Positions 15,123-23,485 of a stretch of DNA of 29,415 bases are shown here, piece by piece. The DNA is from Proteobacteria bacterium UBA3588. Lineage in GTDB: Bacteria; Pseudomonadota; Gammaproteobacteria; Thiohalomonadales; Thiohalomonadaceae. Where the stretch lies: contig DFMR01000167.1 of the NCBI GenBank assembly GCA_002376325.1, forward strand, positions 1 through 29,415, read 5' to 3'. The translations under genes were made by a program, and so were the position numbers. The notes under the pieces were generated by a model that worked only from the letters and a program-made list of their open reading frames with translations, was not told where the DNA came from and ran no database searches. Positions within the stretch are counted from its first letter, which is position 1. Every line of letters starts with the position of its first letter.

Positions 15123-16157
15123 ATGCCCGGTCCCGTCATCAGTTCGCCCCACGTCCACGGACCTGCCAATGTCAGCCGGGTGATGCTGCGAGTGCTGTAT
15201 GCCCTGATTCCCGCCGTTCTCGCCTATATCGGGTACTTCGGCTGGGGGGTATTGATCAATGTCCTCATCGCGGCCATCGTGGCCCTCGGCAGCGAGGCGG
15301 CAATACTGCTGCTGCGCGGTCGCCCGGTGGGCGACACCCTGCTGGACGGCAGTGCGCTGGTGACGGCGGTCCTGCTGGGCATCGCATTGCCGCCGCTATC
15401 GCCCTGGTGGCTGGTTGCCATCGGTACGGGTTTTGCCATCATCTTCGCCAAACAGCTGTATGGCGGCCTGGGATTCAACCCGTTCAACCCGGCCATGGCC
15501 GGTTACGTGCTGCTATTGGTGTCGTTCCCGGTGCAGATGACCTCATGGTCCGCCCCCATGGGCCTGCGCAGCGAAGACCTGGGGCTGCTGCAGGCGCTGT
15601 TTCACAGTCTCAGCGGCACCCTGCCCCACGGCATGGGGCTCGATGCCCTTACCTCCGCCACACCGTTGGATGCGATGAAGGTACAGTTGGGAATGGCCAA
15701 GACAGTCAGCCAGATCAGCGCCGGCCCGATCTTCGGCGTCCTCGGCGGCAAGGGTTGGGAGGTCACCAACGGCATGATCCTGCTGGGCGGCCTGTGGTTG
15801 ATCTGGCGCCGCATCATCAGCTGGCACGTGCCGGTGGCGATGCTCGGCAGCCTGGCGCTGATCGCCACGCTGTTTCATCTGATCAACGGCCAGCATTACG
15901 CCGGCCCGGTGTTCCACCTGTTCTCCGGCGCCGCCATGCTCGGCGCCTTCTTCATCGCCACCGACCCGGTGAGCGGCGCCACCAGCCCGCGCGGGCAACT
16001 GGTGTTCGGCGCCGGCGTAGGGCTGCTGGTCTACGTCATCCGCGTGTTCGGCGGCTATCCGGACGGCGTTGCCTTCGGGGTGCTGCTGATGAACATGGCT
16101 GCGCCGACCATCGACTACTACACCCAGCCGCGGGTGTACGGACACGACCGGAGCTGA
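15123..16157 (+). CDS. rnfD: Rnf/Rsx electron transport complex subunit D
   Basis: 344-residue membrane subunit related to NqrB, with about nine hydrophobic segments. Family motifs include FGWGVLIN, GDTLLDGSALVTAVLLGIALPP, FAKQLYGGLGFNPFNPAM and, toward the C-terminus, FIATDPVSGATSPRGQ. The covalent FMN attachment site is expected in LTSATPLDA, at Thr180. The ATG begins 2 bases after the rnfC stop, with GAGG just inside the end of rnfC as ribosome site, so the two are translationally linked. With RnfA and RnfE it forms the membrane part that moves cations. Confidence 0.96.
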   Translation: MPGPVISSPHVHGPANVSRVMLRVLYALIPAVLAYIGYFGWGVLINVLIAAIVALGSEAAILLLRGRPVGDTLLDGSALVTAVLLGIALPPLSPWWLVAIGTGFAIIFAKQLYGGLGFNPFNPAMAGYVLLLVSFPVQMTSWSAPMGLRSEDLGLLQALFHSLSGTLPHGMGLDALTSATPLDAMKVQLGMAKTVSQISAGPIFGVLGGKGWEVTNGMILLGGLWLIWRRIISWHVPVAMLGSLALIATLFHLINGQHYAGPVFHLFSGAAMLGAFFIATDPVSGATSPRGQLVFGAGVGLLVYVIRVFGGYPDGVAFGVLLMNMAAPTIDYYTQPRVYGHDRS

Positions 16158-16161
16158 CGCA

Positions 16162-16827
16162 ATGCTGGTCAAAAAGATGATGCTGAGTGCCACCCTGCTC
16201 GGGCTGTTTGCCATGGTGGGCACCGGCTTGGTCGCCATCACCTACGACAATGCCAAGGGACGTATCGCGCAGAACCAGCAAGAGTCGCTGCAGCAGAGCC
16301 TGCGCGCACTGGTTCCGGCCAAGCGCTACGACAACGACTTTTCCCACGATCACATCCTGGTGCATGACCGACCGTTGCTCGGTACCAGCGATCCGGTCAT
16401 CGTCTATCGCGCCCGCAAGGCAGGTAAACCGGTGGCGGTAGTGATAGAGTCGGTGGCCCCAGACGGCTACGGCGGCCCCATCGTACTGCTGGTCGGCATC
16501 AACTACGACGGCACTATCGCCGGCGTGCGCGTCGTCAGCGAACAGGAAACGCCGGGGCTCGGTACCAACATCGAACCGGACCGTACCCACTGGATCTTTT
16601 CCTTTGACGGCCGTTCGCTGCACAATCCGCAATTGGACAAGTGGAAGGTGAAGAAGGACGGCGGCATTTTCGACCAGTTCACCGGAGCCACCATCACGCC
16701 GCGCGCGGTGGTCAATGCAGTGCGCAATACTTTGCTCTATTATCAGCAGCATCGCGATGCACTGTTCGCGGCGAAAATCCCTGAAAAAAACGCGGTTAAA
16801 CACGAGGACGCAAAACATGGCGGATAA
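16162..16827 (+). CDS. rnfG: Rnf/Rsx electron transport complex subunit G
   Basis: 221-residue periplasmic flavoprotein subunit related to NqrC. A single N-terminal membrane helix (about 7-27) anchors an FMN-binding domain. The flavin attachment motif is FTGATITP, residues 173-180, with the FMN-linked threonine at Thr177; SEQETPGLGTNI (126-136) is also conserved. It starts 4 bases after rnfD and its last 11 bases overlap rnfE. The C-terminal tail after KIPEKNAVKHEDAKHGG is short and charged. Nothing is missing. Confidence 0.96.
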   Translation: MLVKKMMLSATLLGLFAMVGTGLVAITYDNAKGRIAQNQQESLQQSLRALVPAKRYDNDFSHDHILVHDRPLLGTSDPVIVYRARKAGKPVAVVIESVAPDGYGGPIVLLVGINYDGTIAGVRVVSEQETPGLGTNIEPDRTHWIFSFDGRSLHNPQLDKWKVKKDGGIFDQFTGATITPRAVVNAVRNTLLYYQQHRDALFAAKIPEKNAVKHEDAKHGG

Positions 16828-17512
16828 GAGTTACGCCGACATAGCGTATGACGGCCTGTGGGGCAACAACGTCACCTTCGTGCAGATCCTCGGTCTGTGC
16901 CCGACCCTGGCGGTCACCAACTCGCTGATCAACGGCCTCGGCATGGGCCTCGCCACTGCGCTGGTGCTGGCCAGCTCCAACACCCTGATCTCCGCAGTGC
17001 GTCACGTGATCCGGCCGGACGTGCGTATCCCGGTCTACGTCCTGGTGATCGCGTCGCTGGTGACCATCATCGACCTGATGATGAACGCCTATCTCCCGGC
17101 CCTGCACAAGTCGTTAGGCATCTTCATCCCCCTGATCGTGGTCAACTGCACGGTCATCGGCCGCGCCGAGTCTTTCGCTTCGAAAAACAGTGTCGGCCGC
17201 TCCTTCGTCGATGGCCTGACTATGGGCATCGGTTTCACCCTGGCGCTCACCCTGCTCGGCGGCATGCGCGAACTGATCGGTTCCGGTACGTTGTTCGCCC
17301 ACTCGGAGATGCTGTTCGGCGCCGGCGCCAAGGACTTCACCCTGACGGTGTTTCACCACTATCAGGGGCTGCTGCTTGCCATCCTGCCACCCGGCGCGTT
17401 TCTCGGCCTCGGGCTGTTGATCGCGCTCAAGCACTTCATCGACGCCAAGGTCGCGACACGCCGTGCCGCCACCGAGGAGCCCGCGGGCGACGAGGCCGCG
17501 GCGGCGGGCTGA
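16817..17512 (+). CDS. rnfE: Rnf/Rsx electron transport complex subunit E
   Basis: 231-residue integral membrane subunit, paralogous to RnfA and inserted in opposite topology in the complex. LWGNNVTFVQILGLCPTLAV at the N-terminus and GIFIPLIVVNCTVIGRAESF are typical; each holds one conserved Cys matching those in RnfA. About six membrane segments follow, then a soluble C-terminal tail rich in Ala/Glu. The start at 16817 is preferred over the longer open frame because MADKSYADIAYDGLW aligns with the usual N-terminus; it overlaps rnfG by 11 bases. It is the last subunit gene of the rnf cluster, and nth follows 72 bases on. Confidence 0.96.
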   Translation: MADKSYADIAYDGLWGNNVTFVQILGLCPTLAVTNSLINGLGMGLATALVLASSNTLISAVRHVIRPDVRIPVYVLVIASLVTIIDLMMNAYLPALHKSLGIFIPLIVVNCTVIGRAESFASKNSVGRSFVDGLTMGIGFTLALTLLGGMRELIGSGTLFAHSEMLFGAGAKDFTLTVFHHYQGLLLAILPPGAFLGLGLLIALKHFIDAKVATRRAATEEPAGDEAAAAG

Positions 17513-17530
17513 CGCCAGGGAAGGAGCTGC

Positions 17531-17567
17531 GGATCGAGCGTGCGCCCTTTACACGGCGCACCGATCC
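17531..17567 (+). terminator. Imperfect hairpin between rnfE and nth
   Basis: GGATCG and GTGCGCC pair with GGCGCAC and CGATCC, with a 3-base bulge (AGC) on the left side and an 8-base loop. No T-run follows, so it may attenuate or process the rnf-nth message rather than end it. Confidence 0.4.
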
Positions 17568-17584
17568 TGTAACGTGTACGCGCC

Positions 17585-18262
17585 ATGAATCAGACCAAAC
17601 GCAGCGAGATCTTCCGCCGGCTTCGTGCGGAAAATCCCCACCCCACCACCGAGCTCGACTACCGCACGCCGTTCGAACTGCTGATCGCCGTGATCCTGTC
17701 GGCCCAAGCCACCGACAAGGGGGTCAACAAGGCCACCGCCCGGCTGTTCCCGGTGGCCAATACCCCCCAGCAGATCCTCGACCTCGGCCCGGAGGGATTG
17801 AAGGGCTACATCAAGACCATCGGCCTGTTCAACAGCAAGGCGGAAAACATCATCAAGACCTGCGGCCTGTTGCTGGAGCACCACGGCGGCCAGGTGCCGC
17901 AGGAGCGCGCAGCGCTGGAAGCATTGGCCGGCGTCGGCCGCAAGACCGCCAACGTGGTCCTCAACACCGCCTTCGGCCACCCAACCATCGCCGTCGACAC
18001 CCATATCTTCCGCGTCAGCAATCGCACCGGCATCGCCCCCGGCAAGACCGTGCTGGAGGTGGAGCGGAAGCTGGAAAAAATGGTCCCACCGGAGTTCAAG
18101 CAGGAGGCCCACCACTGGCTGATCCTGCATGGCCGTTACATCTGCGTCGCCCGCAAACCGAAATGCCCTGCCTGCGTCATCGAGGACCTGTGCGAATACA
18201 AACGCAAGACCACGGACGAGGACGAGCCGCGTGGAACACAGAAGGCACGGAGCAGACCATGA
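17585..18262 (+). CDS. nth: Endonuclease III (DNA glycosylase/AP lyase)
   Basis: 225-residue base-excision repair enzyme that removes oxidised pyrimidines and cuts the strand by beta-elimination. The helix-hairpin-helix LAGVGRKTANVVL carries catalytic Lys120; Asp138 is in VDTHIFRVSNR. The 4Fe-4S cluster ligands are Cys187-X6-Cys194-X2-Cys197-X5-Cys203, all present. E. coli Nth ends soon after the CEYK segment at 211 residues; here about 20 residues follow, and the last nine or so (GTQKARSRP) are encoded by a dispersed repeat that also supplies the stop codon. Position after rnfE matches E. coli (rsxABCDGE-nth). Confidence 0.96.
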   Translation: MNQTKRSEIFRRLRAENPHPTTELDYRTPFELLIAVILSAQATDKGVNKATARLFPVANTPQQILDLGPEGLKGYIKTIGLFNSKAENIIKTCGLLLEHHGGQVPQERAALEALAGVGRKTANVVLNTAFGHPTIAVDTHIFRVSNRTGIAPGKTVLEVERKLEKMVPPEFKQEAHHWLILHGRYICVARKPKCPACVIEDLCEYKRKTTDEDEPRGTQKARSRP

Positions 18263-18358
18263 CCGTTATGCTATTACCCGTGGGACACCACCACTCTCCG
18301 AACACATACGCTCATGAACATACTCCCCGTGAACTCCGTGTCCCTCTTGGTTAATCTT
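18230..18358. repeat. Dispersed inverted repeat spanning the nth stop and the DUF1841 upstream region
   Basis: The left part (about 18230-18256, GGAACACAGAAGGCACGGAG) and the right part (about 18322-18358, with CCCCGTGAACTCCGTG, TCCCTCTT and GGTTAATC) are degenerate inverted copies; both show the ...ACACGGAG / CTCCGTGT... type motif common as an intergenic repeat in proteobacteria. The spacer is about 65 bases and carries nothing else I recognise. A further fragment (AACCACGGGGAACGCAG) lies at 18807-18823. Confidence 0.6.
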
Positions 18359-18359
18359 C

Positions 18360-18788
18360 ATGTTATTCGCTAACGACAGAACCGCGCTGCGCCGCTTCTA
18401 CGTCGAAGCCTGGCGAAAGCTGCGCGCCGGCGAGCCGCTGGAGCCGCTGCAGCGCCAAGTGGCGGAGGTGGTGCGCGAGCATCCCGAATATCACGCCATG
18501 CTGGAGGGCGACGACGCTCTGCTGGAGCGCGACTTCACCCCGGAACAGGGGCAATCGAATCCGTTTCTGCACATGGGAATGCACCTGGCGCTCCATGAGC
18601 AGCTATCCACCCAGCGACCGGCCGGCGTGGTCGAGAGCTACCAACGACTGCTCACCAAATTCGGCGATGCCCATACCGTGGAACACCAGATGATGGAGTG
18701 CCTCGGCGAAATGCTGTGGCAGGCCCAGCGCGACGGCACCATGCCGCAGGAGCAGGTCTACCTCGACTGCCTGCGGCGGCTGGAATGA
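18360..18788 (+). CDS. DUF1841 family protein
   Basis: 142-residue cytoplasmic protein of the DUF1841 family; function unknown. The landmark features are an N-terminal RTALRRFYVEAWRK, EHPEYHAML (about 39-47) and SNPFLHMGMHLALHEQ (about 65-80), with several conserved His residues, then RPAGVVESYQRLL and a second HTVEHQMMECLGEMLWQAQ (about 105-123). The paired His/Glu pattern in two helical stretches is compatible with metal binding, but that is a guess. The ATG abuts a dispersed repeat and has no ribosome-binding site, yet the N-terminal sequence fits the family. Genes of this family are common near rnf/nth in gammaproteobacteria as I recall. Confidence 0.85.
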   Translation: MLFANDRTALRRFYVEAWRKLRAGEPLEPLQRQVAEVVREHPEYHAMLEGDDALLERDFTPEQGQSNPFLHMGMHLALHEQLSTQRPAGVVESYQRLLTKFGDAHTVEHQMMECLGEMLWQAQRDGTMPQEQVYLDCLRRLE

Positions 18789-18806
18789 ACGGCGCGAAAA
18801 GATCAT

Positions 18807-18823
18807 AACCACGGGGAACGCAG
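18807..18823. repeat. Fragment of the nth/DUF1841 dispersed repeat
   Basis: AACCACGGGGAACGCAG resembles the motif at 18230-18256 and 18322-18358. It lies just after the DUF1841 stop, so the gene is flanked by pieces of one repeat family. Confidence 0.4.
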
Positions 18824-18903
18824 ATCCAACACGCCCGTTAATACCCGTGCTTGATTCTTGTATCGTGTGTTTTTAAGACAGATTATGTTTAAGGAAAGAT
18901 TGC

Positions 18904-19266
18904 ATGGAACAATACAAGCTAGTCCTGCCGGAACATCTCAACCACTACGGCTACCTGTTCGGCGGCCACATGCTCAAGTGGGTCGACGAGATCTCCTGGA
19001 TTGCCGCCAGCCTCGACTATCCCGGCGCCCAGTTCGTCACCATCGGCATGGACAAGGTCGAGTTTCGCAAGGGGGTCAACAAGGGGGCTATCCTGCGTTT
19101 CAGCGTGGAAAAGACCCGGCAGGGAATGACCTCGGTGCAATACTCGGTGAAGGTCTACGCCGACAACATCGAAAGCGGCGAAGAGGAGATGGTCTTCTCG
19201 ACCCACGTCTCCTTCGTCAACCTCGACGCCGACGGCCGCAAGGTTCCGCTGCCTGCAAAGGAGTGA
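18904..19266 (+). CDS. Hotdog-fold acyl-CoA thioesterase
   Basis: 120-residue single hotdog domain of the YciA/acyl-CoA thioesterase group, which hydrolyses acyl-CoA to free acid and CoA in the cytoplasm. The active-site region LNHYGYLFGGHMLKWVDEISWIAA (split here: LNHYGYLFGGHML, then KWVDEISWIAA) has the usual N/H, G and D positions, with Asp at about 36. VTIGMDKVEFRKGVNKGAIL and STHVSFVNLDADG are the typical strands. The ribosome site AAGGA lies 8 bases before the ATG. Its own weak promoter may be TTGATT (18851-18856) with TAAGAC 17 bases on. Chain-length preference cannot be told. Confidence 0.88.
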   Translation: MEQYKLVLPEHLNHYGYLFGGHMLKWVDEISWIAASLDYPGAQFVTIGMDKVEFRKGVNKGAILRFSVEKTRQGMTSVQYSVKVYADNIESGEEEMVFSTHVSFVNLDADGRKVPLPAKE

Positions 19267-19451
19267 CGCAGCGTCGCAACCCTCGCGCCTCGGCAACATC
19301 CAGCGCCGCCCAGTTGGCGCCAACCATACGGAGGATCACCTCCGCCTAGACGGCGCGAATCGCGGCTCAATACCGCCTCGCTGCCGGCCGGGACAGAACC
19401 ATGTCAGCCGCCCCTTCCGGGTAGGCGGCCATAACGGAGCGGGACAACGGA

Positions 19452-19485
19452 AAAGACCCCGCTGCCGACCGGCAGCGGGGTCTTT
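19452..19485 (-). terminator. Strong rho-independent terminator (works in both directions)
   Basis: AAAGACCCCGCTGCCG and its exact inverted copy CGGCAGCGGGGTCTTT are separated by 2 bases. On the minus strand the stem ends in TCTTTT, 12 bases beyond the small Gln-rich gene; on the plus strand it could also end thioesterase transcripts. Confidence 0.85.
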
Positions 19486-19496
19486 GCGGACACCAC

Positions 19497-19703
19497 TCAG
19501 GCGTAGGTATTGATGACGCCGCCGTTCTCGCCCTCGGCAGCTTGCGCCTGCTGCGATTCAGCGCGCTCCTTCGCCGCCTGCTCGCTCGCTTCGGGTCGAT
19601 TGGCATTAGCGGCATTCAGTTGCTGCTGTTGCTGTTGTTGCTGGTGAACCGCCGCAACTTGCGAGGCCACTGCCTGACTGGAGCCGACGTTGTTTACGCT
19701 CAT
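19497..19703 (-). CDS. Small Gln-rich hypothetical protein
   Basis: 68-residue hydrophilic protein I do not recognise. It opens MSVNNVGSSQAVASQVAAVH, then has a run of eight Gln, a charged Ala/Glu/Gln/Lys stretch (about 35-57) and ends GGVINTYA. There is no signal peptide, membrane segment or Cys. A good ribosome site (GAGGAA, 5 bases before the ATG) and a strong terminator 12 bases after the stop mark it as a real single-gene transcript. The polyglutamine and low-complexity content suggest a disordered or coiled protein. The ending VxNTYA is one I associate with small uncharacterised proteobacterial proteins, some near motility genes; this is recall, not proof. Confidence 0.65.
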   Translation of the reverse strand: MSVNNVGSSQAVASQVAAVHQQQQQQQQLNAANANRPEASEQAAKERAESQQAQAAEGENGGVINTYA

Positions 19704-19927
19704 TGTCGTTCCTCACTGATTGTCCACTTATTGACTGTCATACAGACGATTGTCCCGGCGCTTGATCGCCAACAGCCATTACTAGAAGGAAGTTTAGCTT
19801 AGTAACGACGTATTTCCGGTATTTTCTCGCAAAATCACACGATGAATGCCAGTTACGTAAAATTCGAGTTAAATTCCCCGTATCCACGCTACCGTCGTCA
19901 GCACGCCCCGCGTCAGCCCTGCAGCCG

Positions 19928-20314
19928 TTACGTCTTTCTTCCTATCAGTTCGATGGCATAGCCGTCAGGATCGGCGACAAACGCAATAATCGTGGTGCCT
20001 GCGTTCATCGACCCCGCTTCCCGCAGGATCTTGCCGCCCGCCTTGCGGATCGCTTCAGTCGCCTGATAGACGTCATCCACCTCAAGCGCGAGATGCCCGA
20101 ACCCATTACCCAAATCGTAGCCAGCAACACCCCAGTTATAGGTCAGTTCAATCACGCTGTTGTTCTTCTCATCGCCGTAGCCTACGAACGCCAACGTAAA
20201 CTTGCCCTCGGGATATTCCTTGCTCCGCAGCAGTTTCATTCCCAATACTTGCGTATAAAACGCGATCGAACGTTTCAGATCGCCAACGCGTATCATCGTA
20301 TGCAACAAGCGCAT
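19928..20314 (-). CDS. gloA: Lactoylglutathione lyase (glyoxalase I)
   Basis: 128-residue metalloenzyme that isomerises the methylglyoxal-glutathione hemithioacetal to S-lactoylglutathione. The four metal ligands His5, Glu56, His74 and Glu122 fall at exactly the E. coli GloA positions; MRLLHTMIRVGDLKRSIAFY is a hallmark N-terminus, and the short form with no insertion indicates the Ni2+-type. The ATG at 20314 is chosen because GGAGG lies about 7 bases upstream and His5 then takes its standard place; the open frame extends further but overlaps the upstream gene. It follows the GGDEF-EAL gene by 13 bases and is probably co-transcribed. Confidence 0.95.
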   Translation of the reverse strand: MRLLHTMIRVGDLKRSIAFYTQVLGMKLLRSKEYPEGKFTLAFVGYGDEKNNSVIELTYNWGVAGYDLGNGFGHLALEVDDVYQATEAIRKAGGKILREAGSMNAGTTIIAFVADPDGYAIELIGRKT

Positions 20315-20327
20315 ATCCGCTCCTCCG

Positions 20328-23300
20328 CTATCCCCAATCCGGCACTGCGCGTCGCAGCATCCGCATTTCATTATCAAGAACTTCCCGCAACGGACGCGGC
20401 GGCGCAATCGCGGAACCCTGGGCGAAGTCCACACCGGCACGCTCCAATTCCGCCAATATCGCCTCGTCCTCCACGAACTCGCCGATGGTCTTCAAATTCA
20501 GAACATGTCCGATTTGGTTGATTGACTCCACCATCGCACGGTCCACCCGATCCACCACCATATCGCGCACGAAGCCGCCATCGATCTTAAGATAGTCCAC
20601 CGGCAAGCTCTTGAGATAACCAAATGAACTCAGACCAGCGCCGAAATCATCCAGCGCGAAGCTGCATCCCATCCCCCTCAACACCGTTATAAACCGTGCC
20701 GCCTTGGATAAGTTGGCTACTGCAGCCGTTTCCGTAATCTCAAAACAAATGCTTTCACACGGGATGCCGGATGCATCAAATTGATCAACGACATACTCCA
20801 GGAAATGTTCGTCACAAAGCGATTGTCCAGACAGGTTGATTGCGCACTCGATCGGCGGAAAGGCAAGCGTCCCTTGCGCCAGCCGCAACATGTCCAGGGA
20901 TTCCCGGATAACCCAGCGGTCTATGGTAGGCATCAAATTGTAGCGCTCCGCCGCAGGAATGAATGCACCCGGAGGTATCAGTCGTGCACGTTCATCCATC
21001 ATGCGCAGAAGAACTTCGTAATGCGACACCACTCGATCACCGCTGACGTGCGCCACCGGCTGCGCATACAATACGAAACGATCGTCTTCAAAGGCCGACG
21101 ACAACCGATGCACCCATTCCATTTGACCGTGACGCTGCCGCACGGCGTCATCGTCCGGCTGATAAACATGCAGTCGATTACGACCGCTCTCCTTGGCCAC
21201 ATAGCATGCAGCATCGGCAGCCGCGAGCACATCGCCCAAATTTCCGCTGTCAGGAGTCAATGGCACCACGCCAATGGAAACTCCGATTTCGAATGCCTTG
21301 TTATCCCATACAAAGCGAAAATCCTTGATTGCCGCCCGCAACCCTTCGGCGATTCTCTGCGCCTTCTGCAATGGACAGTACACCAACAACACCCCGAACT
21401 CGTCACCACCGAGTCGCGCCAACACATCGCTGTCGCGAATCCTGTCCTGCATCAGCTGCGCTATCTGCTGCAGCAGCTCGTCGCCCGCCTTGTGACCGCA
21501 GGTGTCGTTGACGACTTTGAACTGATCGAGATCCATATAAAACAGCACATAACATTCTCCGCCGCTCTGAACATCGCGTAGCGCTTCCTCTACGCGCCGC
21601 TCGAACACGCGGCGATTGCTCAAGCCGGTCAGAATGTCGTGACTGGCCTGATAGCTCAATTGCCGCGCCATACCCATTACCTCGGTAAGGTCGTGGAGTA
21701 CCAGAACCGCACCCACTACATGTCCGTAATGGTCTCGCATCGGCGCTGCCGTGACCTTGAGATGGTAACGGGTACCATCAGGCTGTATCAGCAGCCCCTC
21801 ATCCGCATGCACCAATCCGGCTTCCAAAGTCAGGCACATACGCACTAGATTGCCAAGGGATTCACCGCTGGCCTCGTCGACCAGTCGCAACACGTCCAGA
21901 TAGTGCGTTCCGGCGGCTTCACCGGAGCTGAATCCGAGGAGCCGCTCGGCGGTGGGGTTGAGATAATGCACGCTTCCCGTCTCGTCGGTCGTAATCACGC
22001 CGTCGCCGATGGACTGCAGGGTCACCAAGGCGCGTTCTTTCTCCTGATGCAGTGCGACTTGCGCCTGCTTAAGTTCGCTGATGTCGCGAATCGTACCCTC
22101 GATGCCAACCGCTCGTTCTTTATTGTCGAGAATGAATTGTGCGTTTACCGACACCCATACTTTTCGATCGTCAGCATGCCGCATCGCGATTTCGTAGTTA
22201 AGCAGGGTTCCGCCGCGCGAATGCAGATCCATAAGGAATGTCTCGCCATGGCGTTGCGTCGCGTACAAGTCCCCAATGCTCCTACCCGCAACCGATGCGG
22301 CGGTATAACCCAGCAAACGCTCCATCGAGCGCGATACCAACGTGACACGTCCGGCCATGTCAGAACGGTAGTAAGTATCCTGCATGTTATCGAGAATGCG
22401 GTTCAGTTCGCGAAAAGCACTTTTTGTCTTCTGCTCGGCATTGACGCGTTCGGTGATATCGCACACGACGCCGATCACCCGCTCCGGACTCCCCTCCCGG
22501 TCACGTATAACCTCGCCTGCATCCCGCAACACCCGCATCGTGCCATCCGGACGCATTACACGGAATTCACGATTGAATACGTTCCCGCGCTTAAATGCCT
22601 CGTTACCGAGAATCTCGTAACCGTCCCGGTCGGCCCAATAGATAGCCCCCAGCACCTCCAGCAACGTCACCGGACGTGCGGAATCCCAGCCGAATAGCCC
22701 ATACAACTCATCCGACCAATGCAGCGTCTCGTGCGCGACGTCCCACTCCCAGCTACCTATATCCGCCACCCGATGGATATGAGCGATCTGCGTTTCATAG
22801 GTTTGTACCTTACGCGACAACCGGCCTGCTTCGTCGCAAAGTGCACTGCCGGCAAGTGTCGCGCGCCGCACGCGACTTAGTACGACAGAGAGCAAAACAG
22901 CGTAGACAGCCAGCATTAGCGCTACCGCATACCCTTGCCTGCCCCCCTCTATTGCATAGCGCACGGCATGTGGCGCCAATACCGCCCACAGCATTATCAG
23001 TCCGCTACGACAAGTTGCCGTATGGGTAATCAACGCTGATGCCGCCACCAGAGACAATACCAATGTCAACATCGTTTGATCGTAATAGGAGGCCGCCGGG
23101 AACAGCATGATGCCTGCGCCGACACCCCACATAAGCCCAAGCGCCAAAGCGCCGACGTCATTGAACCATAGCCAACGTTGCAACACTCTCGCCGCGCTTC
23201 CGTAGGAAAATGACATAACCAGCCATAGAAGATAGAGCAGTGAAATAACGCTGCCCCAAGCACTTGCCATCACTTTGCCAGCGCTTCCTTGCAACAAAAC

Positions 23301-23411
23301 GGCCAGCAGCAGCCCGGCTATCAGTTGTCCGACCGCAACGTAGGGAACAAGACGGTCGGAGCCGTCGCTCACCATATCGTCAATGACGGTGCGACCTGAA
23401 TCTGAGTGCAA
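20328..23411 (-). CDS. Membrane PAS-GGDEF-EAL protein (c-di-GMP synthesis/hydrolysis), downstream paralog
   Basis: 1027-residue bifunctional-type c-di-GMP enzyme. Six or so membrane segments occupy residues 22-180, resembling a MASE-type sensor; three PAS domains follow (about 210-322, 335-446, 458-576), then GGDEF (about 585-750) and EAL (about 765-1010). GGDEF is intact at 668-672 and the inhibitory I-site RDSD is at 659-662. EAL residues are retained: Glu799 (in EVL), Asn859, Glu891, Glu894, Asp921-Asp922, Lys942, Glu978 and Gln998. Both activities are therefore possible; which dominates cannot be read. The start is a TTG with AGGA 8 bases upstream; a later in-frame ATG (codon 13) has no ribosome site. 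It follows its paralog by 74 bases, precedes gloA, and has lower GC than the rnf region. Confidence 0.9.
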   Translation of the reverse strand: MHSDSGRTVIDDMVSDGSDRLVPYVAVGQLIAGLLLAVLLQGSAGKVMASAWGSVISLLYLLWLVMSFSYGSAARVLQRWLWFNDVGALALGLMWGVGAGIMLFPAASYYDQTMLTLVLSLVAASALITHTATCRSGLIMLWAVLAPHAVRYAIEGGRQGYAVALMLAVYAVLLSVVLSRVRRATLAGSALCDEAGRLSRKVQTYETQIAHIHRVADIGSWEWDVAHETLHWSDELYGLFGWDSARPVTLLEVLGAIYWADRDGYEILGNEAFKRGNVFNREFRVMRPDGTMRVLRDAGEVIRDREGSPERVIGVVCDITERVNAEQKTKSAFRELNRILDNMQDTYYRSDMAGRVTLVSRSMERLLGYTAASVAGRSIGDLYATQRHGETFLMDLHSRGGTLLNYEIAMRHADDRKVWVSVNAQFILDNKERAVGIEGTIRDISELKQAQVALHQEKERALVTLQSIGDGVITTDETGSVHYLNPTAERLLGFSSGEAAGTHYLDVLRLVDEASGESLGNLVRMCLTLEAGLVHADEGLLIQPDGTRYHLKVTAAPMRDHYGHVVGAVLVLHDLTEVMGMARQLSYQASHDILTGLSNRRVFERRVEEALRDVQSGGECYVLFYMDLDQFKVVNDTCGHKAGDELLQQIAQLMQDRIRDSDVLARLGGDEFGVLLVYCPLQKAQRIAEGLRAAIKDFRFVWDNKAFEIGVSIGVVPLTPDSGNLGDVLAAADAACYVAKESGRNRLHVYQPDDDAVRQRHGQMEWVHRLSSAFEDDRFVLYAQPVAHVSGDRVVSHYEVLLRMMDERARLIPPGAFIPAAERYNLMPTIDRWVIRESLDMLRLAQGTLAFPPIECAINLSGQSLCDEHFLEYVVDQFDASGIPCESICFEITETAAVANLSKAARFITVLRGMGCSFALDDFGAGLSSFGYLKSLPVDYLKIDGGFVRDMVVDRVDRAMVESINQIGHVLNLKTIGEFVEDEAILAELERAGVDFAQGSAIAPPRPLREVLDNEMRMLRRAVPDWG

Positions 23412-23485
23412 AGCACTATCCTCGCTAGTTGATAGAGAAGAAATAAAGGTCTTTCCGCAGGTATCGCTTCAGCCGATAATGCGGC

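Noticed and set aside
19788..19830. Possible flagellar sigma-28 promoter upstream of the small Gln-rich gene (TAAACTTC, then GCTGTTGG on the minus strand)
   Set aside because: The -10 matches GCCGATAA poorly and the spacer is one base off; not enough to claim.
20774..20800. FNR-box-like ATCAAATTGATCAA in the EAL region
   Set aside because: It lies inside coding sequence, far from any start, and lacks the right half-site order.
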